Shown here: positions 28,804-37,771 of the stretch, piece by piece | Layout: every line of letters begins with the position of its first letter | Position numbering within the stretch: the stretch's first letter is position 1 | Assembly (NCBI GenBank): GCA_021731285.1 | Contig: JAKFXR010000027.1 | Coordinates: 1 to 64,000, forward strand | Direction of reading: 5' to 3' | From: Polaromonas sp. | GTDB lineage: Bacteria; Pseudomonadota; Gammaproteobacteria; Burkholderiales; Burkholderiaceae_C | DNA length: 64,000 nt | Notes under the pieces: generated by a model | What the model saw: only the letters and a program-made list of their open reading frames with translations | The model's database searches: none | Told to the model about the DNA's origin: nothing | Translations under genes and position numbers: made by a program

Positions 28804-30063
28804 ATGCCTGCAATGATGCATCTACCAAGAGGATGGGCCTTAACCCCAATATGCGCCGCAGCTGTCCTATTGGCCGTAACTGACTCTGCATGGAGCGCCG
28901 GTGCCAAGCAGCGAAATCAAGCGCCCACCACTCCGACGAAATCTGCGAATCAGGATGGCAAAGCGGAGGCCAAGCTCGTGGAGGTATACCGCCTGATAGG
29001 GACTGGTAACAGCCACGCAGCCTTGACAAGCGCGGAAGCGCTGGTTAAAGATTACCCGAACTTCCAGTTGGCGCAGCTCATTTATGGTGATTTGCTCACC
29101 GCTCACAATCGCCCCGTGCGCGCGCTGGGTGACTTTGCGGGCGACCTCCCTTCCGATGCCGCGTCCAGGCTGCAGGATCTGCGCGAGGAATCCCGGCTGC
29201 GCCTTCTTGCGCTCAGGGAGCGTCCACCCAAGGATGCCATCCCAACCCAGCTCCTGTCGCTATCGCCACGCAACAAGCACGCGATTGCCGTCGATGTTTC
29301 AAGGTCACGGCTGTATTTGTTTGAGAACGGAGGCAACGGGCCGCGACTACTGGCGGACTATTACATCTCTGTCGGCAAGGCGGGGGTAGACAAGAAAATT
29401 GAAGGCGATCAACGCACGCCGTTGGGCATTTACTTCATTACCAGCAACCTCGACCCCAAGAGCCTTAAGGACCTCTACGGTTCCGGCGCGTTGCCTATCA
29501 ACTATCCCAATGCGCTTGATGTCCGCCGAGGAAGAAGTGGCAGCGGCATCTGGCTACACGGTACGCCTTCCAACCAATTCAGCCGGGCGCCGCATGCCAC
29601 CGATGGCTGTGTCGCTGTTGCGAACCCTGATCTGGACCGGATTATCCGGACCGTGGAGATACGTACAACACCGGTTGTGATCTCGCGAAATCTGAAGTGG
29701 GTTGCACCCCAGAGCATGAATCTGGAGAAAGCCCGGTTCGAGGAGGTACTGCAGTCATGGGTCAAAGCGAAATCGGCGGGAGAGTTCGTGCAGTTCAGCA
29801 GTTTCTACGCGGAAGATTTCACCGCGGATGAAAAGACCCTGGTAGCCCACGGCTCCCTAAAAAAGACGAGTTCCGCAGCGGCCCGGGCGAGAAGCATCAA
29901 ACTAAGCGACATCTCATTGCTGCAATGGGCCGAAGAGTCAGGATTGGTAGTCGCCACGTTTGGAGAAGTCATTGCTGGCGAAAAGTCTGGACGAACCATT
30001 CGTCAGTATTGGGAGCGCCGAAAGGCTCAATGGAAGATTGTTTATGAAGGTGTCGTAGGGTAA
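28804..30063 (+). CDS. L,D-transpeptidase (YkuD) with C-terminal SnoaL-like region
   Basis: GIWLHGTPSNQFSRAPHATDGCVAVAN catalytic motif; signal peptide. Confidence 0.92.
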   Translation: MPAMMHLPRGWALTPICAAAVLLAVTDSAWSAGAKQRNQAPTTPTKSANQDGKAEAKLVEVYRLIGTGNSHAALTSAEALVKDYPNFQLAQLIYGDLLTAHNRPVRALGDFAGDLPSDAASRLQDLREESRLRLLALRERPPKDAIPTQLLSLSPRNKHAIAVDVSRSRLYLFENGGNGPRLLADYYISVGKAGVDKKIEGDQRTPLGIYFITSNLDPKSLKDLYGSGALPINYPNALDVRRGRSGSGIWLHGTPSNQFSRAPHATDGCVAVANPDLDRIIRTVEIRTTPVVISRNLKWVAPQSMNLEKARFEEVLQSWVKAKSAGEFVQFSSFYAEDFTADEKTLVAHGSLKKTSSAAARARSIKLSDISLLQWAEESGLVVATFGEVIAGEKSGRTIRQYWERRKAQWKIVYEGVVG

Positions 30064-30464
30064 TTCGGGCGCTGCATCTTGTCGGCAATCACTTTGGCCC
30101 GCGCACTGTCAATCAAGCTTTCACTTTTCGGGTCTATTGCCATCGGTTTGAACGCGCTAACGTTCGCTCGGCCAGTATTGCCATAGGGCAGTTTTCCGAG
30201 CAAGTGACCGACAGGCACAAGGCTGAGCCGAAAAAGTTGTCCCGACGCCTCAGTGAAATCCGATGTTTGGAGCGCAAAGCGAAACATCAACGTGTGGGTC
30301 TTGAGGTGCAGGGAAAGGACTTCCTGACCCAAAATATGCGCGGCAATCAACCAAGGCCATCGCTCCTCCGGCGGCTGACCAGCACTCACTTCAAATTCAT
30401 GAATCAATTGCTGGAAAGCGCGTAGCTTGATATTGTCCATAACGCCGTTTTCGTCAGTGCGCAT
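30042..30464 (-). CDS. DUF3703-like protein
   Basis: AAHILGQEVLSLHLKTHTLMFRFALQ...GKLPYGNTGRANVSAFKPMAI; start overlaps CDF stop. Confidence 0.78.
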   Translation of the reverse strand: MRTDENGVMDNIKLRAFQQLIHEFEVSAGQPPEERWPWLIAAHILGQEVLSLHLKTHTLMFRFALQTSDFTEASGQLFRLSLVPVGHLLGKLPYGNTGRANVSAFKPMAIDPKSESLIDSARAKVIADKMQRPNYPTTPS

Positions 30465-31395
30465 GTTGGCCAGCGTTGGGGACGACTTCCTCTTTGACGA
30501 AATTGCAACCGTCTTCCGTGTGCTCGCAGGCCCTTGCCTCCATCTGCAATGTGGTGTGAAAAACCTGGAATCGTTCGGCAAGCACTTCCTGCAGCGGCCG
30601 GAGTAACGACTCTGGTGGGACACCAGGTGCGTAGACCACGTGCGCGGTCAGGCTGGACTTTCCGCTAGTCAGTGCCCAAATATGCAGGTCATGCACACTT
30701 TGCACGCCCGGGACGGAGACCATGACCTGCATCACTTCCGGAACTTTGACACCTTGGGGAACGCCCTCAAGCAGTATGTTCAAGGTTTCCTTGAGAAGAA
30801 TCCAGGTTCGCGGCAGTACCCAAAGACCGATTGCTACAGCAATGAGCGGATCCACCCACGCCCAGCCGGTGTAGCGAATCAACACGGCACCACCAATGAC
30901 ACCAATCGAGCCGAGCATGTCGCTCCAGACTTCGAGATAGGCGCCCTTGATGTTCAGGCTGGCATCCTTTCCGCTACTCAGCAAACGCATGCTGATCAAG
31001 TTGATGACCAAGCCGATGGCGGCAATGACGATCATGGCGCCGGTTTGAATCTCTGGTGGGTTACTAAATCGCCCATAAGCTTCGACGAGGATGTAGATGG
31101 CTACACCGAATAACAACAGCGCATTGAATGCCGCAGCCAAGATTTCAAACCGGTGATAGCCGTAGGTCCTCAGTGCATCCGCTGGCCGCCTGGCTATGCG
31201 GATGGCCGCCACAGCTATAGCCAGGGCAGCCGTATCGGTGAACATATGCGCTGCATCGGAAATCAGGGCAAGGCTGCCTGTCATCAGCCCTCCGATCACC
31301 TCGGCGACCATAAACGTCGTGGTCAAGCCCAGCGCGATCCATAAAGAGCGCTCTTTTCCGCCTGTAGGCAGGGCGTGGTTGTGTCCGGCGCTCAT
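30454..31395 (-). CDS. czcD: CDF-family cation exporter (CzcD-like)
   Basis: ALISDAAHMFTDTAALAIA, YGYHRFEILAAAFNALLL, HDLHIWALTSG. Confidence 0.93.
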   Translation of the reverse strand: MSAGHNHALPTGGKERSLWIALGLTTTFMVAEVIGGLMTGSLALISDAAHMFTDTAALAIAVAAIRIARRPADALRTYGYHRFEILAAAFNALLLFGVAIYILVEAYGRFSNPPEIQTGAMIVIAAIGLVINLISMRLLSSGKDASLNIKGAYLEVWSDMLGSIGVIGGAVLIRYTGWAWVDPLIAVAIGLWVLPRTWILLKETLNILLEGVPQGVKVPEVMQVMVSVPGVQSVHDLHIWALTSGKSSLTAHVVYAPGVPPESLLRPLQEVLAERFQVFHTTLQMEARACEHTEDGCNFVKEEVVPNAGQHAH

Positions 31396-31494
31396 GGTCT
31401 TGCGTTCCTTGTAAGTATTAAATCTGGCTGCCGCCTATCGATTTTTGGACCGCCACTGTCTGCGCGACAGGCGCATAACAGTGCGTGTCATTCC

Positions 31495-33879
31495 TCAGTG
31501 AGCATGATCACGTGCATGACCATGCTTGTGATCTGCCTCGGGCTTGGCCGTCGCTTCGGACCCCTTGGCACCTCTCAAGAGTCGGAGGCCATTACCGACG
31601 ACCAGCAAGCTTGCGCCCATGTCTGCGAACACCGCCATCCACATCGTGGCAGTTCCAAACACGGCCATTACCAAGAAGATGCTTTTAATTCCCAAAGCAA
31701 GGCTGATGTTTTGCCACAAGATGGCGTGGGTCCGCTTTGATAGACTAACCGTCTCTGCCACGCGCAGCAGGTTGTCATTCATGATTACTACGTCGGCTGC
31801 TTCCATAGCCGTGTCAGTTCCTGCGGCACCCATGGCAAACCCGATGTCTGCCTGCGCCAGCGCTGGAGCGTCGTTAATGCCATCACCCGTCATGCCAGTG
31901 GCACCGTAGCGTTGCTGCATCTCCTTGATAGCTTCGAGTTTCGCCTCTGGCAGGAGGTCGCCGCGGGCATCGTCAATACCTGCAAGCCCGGCAATTGCCT
32001 TGGCTGTCGCCGCGTTATCGCCCGTCAGCATCACTGCAGTCACGCCCAGCGCTTTGAGGTCAATGATCGCCTGCTTGGATGTTTCCTTGATCGTGTCTGC
32101 GACAGCAAGTAAAGCCAGTACGCGTTTGTCGTCAGCCAGCAGGGTTATCGAGCGTCCCTGCTGCTCATGTATCGCCAGCTCGGCCTCCAGCTCAGGGCCA
32201 CAAAACCCCAACTCGTGAATGAACCGATGATTACCCAGGATCAGGCGCTGACCATTGATCAGCCCTTCAACGCCACGCCCCGGGAGAGCTTTGAAGCTAT
32301 CGACCTCTATTGCCTCCACAGCGAGCCCGAGCGCAATGGCTTTTGACACAGGATGGTCTGATCGGGCAGCCAGGGCGGCAGCACGCTGCATGGTGGAGGC
32401 CTCGTCGGCATCGCCCCAAACGCGCCGAACCACGAGTTTGGGCTTGCCTTCAGTGATGGTGCCGGTTTTATCCAGTGCCACTGCCTTCAAAAGCCTGGCA
32501 TCTTCCAGGTATGTCCCACCCTTGATGAGGATGCCTCTACGCGCAGCTGCCGACAAACCGCTCACCACCGTAACGGGAGTGGATATCACCAAAGCGCAAG
32601 GGCAGGCAATCACCAGCAGAACCAGGGCCTTGTAGAGCGCCTCCATCCAAGTGAAGCTGGTCAGCACCGGCAACAAAGCCGCCACAGCAATGGCAATGGC
32701 GAAAACTGCAGGCGTATAGATGGCCGCAAACCGATCCACGAATCGTTGGGTAGGCGCGCGGGTTCCCTGGGCCTCCTCGACCGCATGGATGATGCGCGCA
32801 AGCGTGGTGTCGTTTGCACCGGCCGTGACCCGCATATCCAGTTCACCGGTCTCGTTGATGGTGCCCGCGAACAACTGGTCCCCCGTGCCTTTGTCGATCG
32901 GGATGCTTTCACCGGTAATGGGCGCCTGGTTGACGGCGCTATTGCCTTTGATCACCACACCATCAAGAGGAACTCGCTCGCCCGGTTTGATACGGACAGT
33001 CGTCTCCAGTGCGACAGATGCCACAGGCGTTTCTACCCAGGAGCCGTCGGACGTGAGCGTCAGGGCCTGTGCGGGCGCCATGTCGAGCAGGCCTTTGATG
33101 GCGTTGCGAGCCCGATCAACCGCCTTGGCTTCAATCAGCTCCGCAATGGCATACAGCGCCATCACCATGGCCGCCTCGGGCCACTGCCCGATCAGGAACG
33201 CACCCGTAACGGCGACTGCCATCAAGGCATTGATGTTCAGCTTGCCGCGCAACAGTGCAGACATGCCCTTCTTATAGGTATCCAGTCCAGCGAGACCGAT
33301 TGCCAGGCCAGCCACGGCCATCCCGCCAATCTTCCACGCCATTGTCTCGGGCGCGAGATATGAAAGTACTTCTGCTCCGATAGCAAAAACCAAGGCCAGC
33401 ACCATGCGCCACACGCCCCCCGAAAAGCCATGTTCATCGTCGTGCGCCTCTTCGGCGCCTTCTGCACCTTGCTGGGAGCCCGCTTCGGGCAAAGGTTTGG
33501 GATCAAAACCAGCCTTGCGAATTGCCGCCAGCGCCAGTGGATACGCTTTCGGGGCGGCATCAATACGCAATGTGCGCGCGCCCAGCTGGAACCCTAACGA
33601 GCGAATCCCCGCAATAGGTTCGAGCGCCTGACGAATTTCCGACTCTTCCACCGCGCAATCCATCGTGGCGATGCGGAAAAACTGCCCGGCACCCCTTGTT
33701 TTTGGCGCCGGCGCCGCCGAAGCGGGTGGAGAGGCGCCTTCTGGAGCGCAACAGTCGTGGGAATGAGCCGCCGGCAGCGGTTTCGCCGCGGCGATGGGAG
33801 TCGCATTGGCGGGAGCACAGGATTGACCCGCACTGCAGCAGGAATCGGACGGGGTGTTTGGCAAGTTTTCGGATTTCAT
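31495..33879 (-). CDS. P1B-type heavy-metal ATPase (Zn/Cd/Pb type)
   Basis: TGES, CPCALVISTPV, DKTGTITEGKP, GDGINDAPALAQAD; Cys/His-rich N-terminus and His-rich C-terminus. Confidence 0.95.
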   Translation of the reverse strand: MKSENLPNTPSDSCCSAGQSCAPANATPIAAAKPLPAAHSHDCCAPEGASPPASAAPAPKTRGAGQFFRIATMDCAVEESEIRQALEPIAGIRSLGFQLGARTLRIDAAPKAYPLALAAIRKAGFDPKPLPEAGSQQGAEGAEEAHDDEHGFSGGVWRMVLALVFAIGAEVLSYLAPETMAWKIGGMAVAGLAIGLAGLDTYKKGMSALLRGKLNINALMAVAVTGAFLIGQWPEAAMVMALYAIAELIEAKAVDRARNAIKGLLDMAPAQALTLTSDGSWVETPVASVALETTVRIKPGERVPLDGVVIKGNSAVNQAPITGESIPIDKGTGDQLFAGTINETGELDMRVTAGANDTTLARIIHAVEEAQGTRAPTQRFVDRFAAIYTPAVFAIAIAVAALLPVLTSFTWMEALYKALVLLVIACPCALVISTPVTVVSGLSAAARRGILIKGGTYLEDARLLKAVALDKTGTITEGKPKLVVRRVWGDADEASTMQRAAALAARSDHPVSKAIALGLAVEAIEVDSFKALPGRGVEGLINGQRLILGNHRFIHELGFCGPELEAELAIHEQQGRSITLLADDKRVLALLAVADTIKETSKQAIIDLKALGVTAVMLTGDNAATAKAIAGLAGIDDARGDLLPEAKLEAIKEMQQRYGATGMTGDGINDAPALAQADIGFAMGAAGTDTAMEAADVVIMNDNLLRVAETVSLSKRTHAILWQNISLALGIKSIFLVMAVFGTATMWMAVFADMGASLLVVGNGLRLLRGAKGSEATAKPEADHKHGHARDHAH

Positions 33880-33885
33880 GCCTTA

Positions 33886-33916
33886 ATTGGAAACCCTGTA
33901 GCGGCCTTAAGGTCAA
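33886..33916 (-). promoter_or_regulatory. CadR/PbrR-type promoter
   Basis: Minus strand TTGACC-TTAAGGCCGCTACAGGGTT(19)-TCCAAT, imperfect ACC...CTACAGGGT dyad. Confidence 0.75.
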
Positions 33917-33975
33917 GTACCGATTAATCTAACCTTGTCAGCCGTATTGCCTTTGGCTTGAAGGAGAATTTCCTC

Positions 33976-34482
33976 ATGAAGATCGGAGAATTGGCGAAGC
34001 TTGCCCAAACACAATCGGAAACCATTCGTTTCTACGAGCGAGAGGGTCTTTTACCCGAGGCCAGCAGGAGTCAGGCGAACTATCGCGTCTATGACGAGAG
34101 TCACATCCAACGGCTTGCCTTTATCCGCCACTGTCGATCTTTGGATATGACGTTAGGCGAAATTCGAACTCTGCTTCACTTTAAGGATGCACCGGAAGAA
34201 GACTGCCGTGAGGTCAATGCGCTACTTGACGAGCATATTGACCATGTTGCCACGCGGATTCGCGGGCTCCGTAGTCTTGAAAAAGAGTTGAAGTCACTGC
34301 GCCTGCAGTGCCAGTCGGGCAATGCCTCAGCAGATTGCGGAATTCTCTCGGGTCTGGAAAAAGCCGCCCGGGGTAGAAAGCAGCACCCCACCCGAGACCT
34401 AGGGCACGCAGCGCATATTCAAGGAACCCACCCGCAAATCGCACTGTCCCCGCACGGCCATCCCGCAACGCTTCGCAAATAA
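33976..34482 (+). CDS. cadR: MerR-family Cd(II)/Pb(II)-responsive regulator
   Basis: MKIGELAKLAQTQSETIRFYEREGLLPEASRSQANYRVYDE...DCREVNALLDEHIDHV; divergent from P1B ATPase. Confidence 0.92.
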   Translation: MKIGELAKLAQTQSETIRFYEREGLLPEASRSQANYRVYDESHIQRLAFIRHCRSLDMTLGEIRTLLHFKDAPEEDCREVNALLDEHIDHVATRIRGLRSLEKELKSLRLQCQSGNASADCGILSGLEKAARGRKQHPTRDLGHAAHIQGTHPQIALSPHGHPATLRK

Positions 34483-34525
34483 AAACCAAAGATGGGTCAT
34501 CTAGGTCTTTGACCGCTGCTGGCAC

Positions 34526-34617
34526 CATCAATGGGAATGGCGATGATGGGCATCCGGGAAATGTGTGTGGCTGTGGGCAATCGGGTCGTGCCTGTGGGTG
34601 TGAACGTGACGGGTTCC
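34526..34617 (-). pseudogene. Remnant of a His-rich transporter C-terminus
   Basis: GTRHVHTHRHDPIAHSHTHFPDAHHRHSH closely matches the tail of the DMT protein at 23369-24421. Confidence 0.8.
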
Positions 34618-34683
34618 CCCTATGACGCACCGTACCGCAATGATCTGATCCCGACTGCTCGTCAGCGTACCGAGGCCGCACTG

Positions 34684-34737
34684 GTTAGTTTTACCAACCA
34701 CTCTCAAAGAAGTTTTCATGAAGAAGATTGTTATTGT
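34684..34737 (+). repeat. Leader plus start of a truncated small gene (copy 1)
   Basis: GTTAGTTTTACCAACCACTCTCAAAGAAGTTTTCATGAAGAAGATTGTTATTG, near-identical to 43614-43667. Confidence 0.85.
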
Positions 34738-34779
34738 CTCCCTCGCTAGCCTACGAAAGTTTCAGCTAAAATAGTTTTA

Positions 34780-35154
34780 ATGCGACGCTGGTTTCTCATC
34801 TTCTTGCTGCTCATGGTGCAGCTCCAGTTCGTCTGGGGTGCCGCCGCCGCATATTGCGGGCACGAGACGTCGACGGCCCCAGTTACGCATTTCGGTCATC
34901 ACGAGCATCGTCATCAAGGCGATGACCCGAGAGCGCCAACCCCGGAAGAAAACAGCAATGGTCAGGGGATTGTTGTCCATGCCGATTGCGGCACCTGTCA
35001 TTTGGGAACTTCCGGGACGCTGCCCGCTCCTGGTTTTGTGATGGCCGGAGTGGAGCCGTCTGAATACCTTGCAGGCCGAGGACCGCGCTTCAGTTCCCAC
35101 GTCCCTGCCGCACCTGAACGTCCTGATCGAATCGCACACCTAGCTGCTGCCTGA
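34780..35154 (+). CDS. czcI: CzcI-like periplasmic protein
   Basis: MRRWFLIFLLLMVQLQFVWGAAAAYCGHET...HFGHHEHRH; first gene before czcCBA. Confidence 0.85.
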   Translation: MRRWFLIFLLLMVQLQFVWGAAAAYCGHETSTAPVTHFGHHEHRHQGDDPRAPTPEENSNGQGIVVHADCGTCHLGTSGTLPAPGFVMAGVEPSEYLAGRGPRFSSHVPAAPERPDRIAHLAAA

Positions 35155-35246
35155 TTCGGTGGCGGCATCGCGTCCGCCCGTCTTTGACCGACGTTACCCG
35201 ATGTCGCCTTCGGTTTACTTTTTCATAAGCCAAGAAGGATGATTCG

Positions 35247-36524
35247 ATGCAATTTCCCATTCTCGCGCTGGCCCTCGTGCTGGTTGCTGTCACTGTGCCC
35301 GCAAGCGCACAGAGTTCGCCTGCCGGGAACCCCTTATCCCTCGCCGAAGCGATGCGCCTGGCCGAGACAGCCAACACAGTGGTGCGCTCCCGCGAGGCTC
35401 AACTCGCCGCCGCCGAGGGCGCGCGCAGTGAAGCCGCTTCCCCGTTCTTCAATAACCCCGAGCTGAGCGTCGAAAAATCGCGCCGACGGCCCCCCCCTCC
35501 CGACGCGAGTACGACGGAATGGACTGCAGGCATTTCCCAGCCGATCGAGATTGCGGGTCAGCAGTCCCGCCGGCGCGAGGCCGCCGCAGCCTCTCTAGAG
35601 GCTCTGCGTGCGGAAATTGAGGATGCACGACGGCAGGCCCGTTCGGACGCCGCAACCCGCTTCTTTGCCTTGTTGGCCGCACAGCGACGACTGGCTATCG
35701 AACAACGCTCATTTGAGCTCTTCGACCGCACCTCGCAGGCGGTCGCCAAGCGCCGAAGCGCGGGGGAGGACACTCGCCTGGACGCCAACGTGGCATTGAT
35801 TGAGGCGGAGCGTGCACGCAACGCGGTTGCGCGGGCACGCGAGCAAATCCTTGAAGCGCGCGGCGAACTGGCCACCGTGCTGCAGTTGCCGGCTGCGGCG
35901 CTGCCTGAGATTGCGGGAGAGATTGGCACACCCACTGGGGACCGCCTTCCCTACAGGCTGGATCAACTGGAGTCTTCCACTCAAGCGCACTCAAGGCTGC
36001 GGGCTTTTGCCGCCCGTCAGGAAGCGGCGCAAGCTCGCCTCGCCTTGGCGCAGGCAGGCCGGTACCCGGACGTGACAGTGGGAGTTAAAGTGGGCCGGGA
36101 AGGCCCCGGCATTGCCCGCGAGCGAGTCACCACGCTGGCGCTTTCTGTGCCGCTTCCGCTCTTTAAGCGCAACGACGCTGCCATCGGTGAAGCAGTGACA
36201 GCCGCCACCCAAGCCGAAATCGACCGTACAAGCGCCATGCGCGATGCGCAGGCTCAGGTCAGGCGGCTTTGGAGCAAGCTTGAAAGCCAGCAGGAGCGCG
36301 TGCAGCGCCTGCAGCGCACCATGCTTGCAGCCTCTACTGATAACCAGCAGCTTGCCGCGAAATCCAGGCAGGCTGGCCAAATCGGCCTTCTGGAGCAACT
36401 TATCGTCAACCGTCAGGCACTGGACGCCGAGCGCGATCTGATCGAAGCGCTGGCTGACTATCACACGACCCGAATCGAACTTGAAAACGCGGCCGGCTGG
36501 TCGCAGGAAGGAACTGCGCGATGA
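35247..36524 (+). CDS. czcC: Outer-membrane factor of heavy-metal RND efflux
   Basis: TolC-family; SLAEAMRLAETANTVVRSREAQL; position before czcB. Confidence 0.92.
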   Translation: MQFPILALALVLVAVTVPASAQSSPAGNPLSLAEAMRLAETANTVVRSREAQLAAAEGARSEAASPFFNNPELSVEKSRRRPPPPDASTTEWTAGISQPIEIAGQQSRRREAAAASLEALRAEIEDARRQARSDAATRFFALLAAQRRLAIEQRSFELFDRTSQAVAKRRSAGEDTRLDANVALIEAERARNAVARAREQILEARGELATVLQLPAAALPEIAGEIGTPTGDRLPYRLDQLESSTQAHSRLRAFAARQEAAQARLALAQAGRYPDVTVGVKVGREGPGIARERVTTLALSVPLPLFKRNDAAIGEAVTAATQAEIDRTSAMRDAQAQVRRLWSKLESQQERVQRLQRTMLAASTDNQQLAAKSRQAGQIGLLEQLIVNRQALDAERDLIEALADYHTTRIELENAAGWSQEGTAR

Positions 36525-37756
36525 ATATGTATAACGATGCCGTTGGGAGCCCTGTGCGCTTAACTGCGATGGCCGTGGCCTTGTCTATGGTGTTTGCACT
36601 GGCTGCTTGCGGCAAGAGCGGTGAGAAGGACGAACATGCCGGTGAAGGCGCCAAGCATGCAGAGCACGCTGGCGAGAAGAAAGAGAAGGAAGGGGAAGGC
36701 GAACACAAGGAAGGCGAAAAGGAACTGACCCTGACCACCGAAGAGGCGGAGAAAGCCGGCGTCAAGGTTCAGGAGATCAAGACCGAAGCCTTGGGCGAAA
36801 CCATCGTGGTGACCGCTACGATCGAGCCCAACCAGGAGCGCGTTGTGCGCGTGGCGCCACGCGTCGAGGGAAGAGTCATCTCTATGCCAGCGAAGCTCGG
36901 TGACCGGGTAGCCGTGGGGCAGACCCTGGCGACTCTGGACAGTGTTGCTGTGGGCGAGGCCCACGCGGCGTGGGTACAGGCCCAGGCTGAGCTGCAGATC
37001 GCAGAAAGCGATTTCAAGCGGGCTGAGTCGCTTATCGCGGACGAAATAATCCCACGCAAGGACTTCCTGCGTGCCCAAGCCGAAAGAGACAAGGCCGCAG
37101 CTAACGCCCGCAACTCTTCAGACCGGTTACGACTGCTCGGAGGGGCGCCACGGGCGCAAGGTGGCGGTGTGTCCACCTTCGCCTTGACGTCGCCTTTCGC
37201 AGGCACCGTGATCGAGAAAAAAGCAACTTTAGGTGGCTTGGCCAGCCCGAGCGAACCGATCTTCACCATTGCCGACCTGGGCCGGGTCTGGATTCAGGCG
37301 GCCCTGCCGGAATCCGCTCTGGCGAAAGTGCAGGTAGGCGCCGGCGCTAAAGTGACGGTGCCGGCCTACCCCGCCGAGGCATTCAGCGGACGCGTGGCGC
37401 ATATCGGCGCTGGTGTCAACAAGGATACGCGCACAGTGGCTGCGCGCATTGAAGTCGCAAACGCGGACGGGCGCCTGAAGCCCGAAATGTTCGCCACAGC
37501 AACCATCGAGGTGGCTGGCGAAAAGCGCGGCGTCATGGCGCTGCCTGACGAAGCAATCGTGCTGATGCAAGGGCAACCCACAGTCTTCGTCTTTGAACAG
37601 GGCGCCTACGAGGCGCGTTTGGTCGAGCCCGGCGAACGGATCGGCGGGCGGACGGTGCTCAAGTCCGGCATCAAACCGGGCGAGCAGGTCGTGACTTCGG
37701 GCGCCTACGCGCTAAAGGCTCGTCAGCAGAAGTCACAGCTCGGCCACGGGCATTGA
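36521..37756 (+). CDS. czcB: Periplasmic adaptor of heavy-metal RND efflux
   Basis: His/Glu/Lys-rich N-terminus; RVVRVAPRVEGRV...FAGTVIEKKATLGGLASPSEPIFTIADLGRVWIQA. Confidence 0.93.
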   Translation: MNMYNDAVGSPVRLTAMAVALSMVFALAACGKSGEKDEHAGEGAKHAEHAGEKKEKEGEGEHKEGEKELTLTTEEAEKAGVKVQEIKTEALGETIVVTATIEPNQERVVRVAPRVEGRVISMPAKLGDRVAVGQTLATLDSVAVGEAHAAWVQAQAELQIAESDFKRAESLIADEIIPRKDFLRAQAERDKAAANARNSSDRLRLLGGAPRAQGGGVSTFALTSPFAGTVIEKKATLGGLASPSEPIFTIADLGRVWIQAALPESALAKVQVGAGAKVTVPAYPAEAFSGRVAHIGAGVNKDTRTVAARIEVANADGRLKPEMFATATIEVAGEKRGVMALPDEAIVLMQGQPTVFVFEQGAYEARLVEPGERIGGRTVLKSGIKPGEQVVTSGAYALKARQQKSQLGHGH

Positions 37757-37771
37757 GAAGGATTACAAAAA

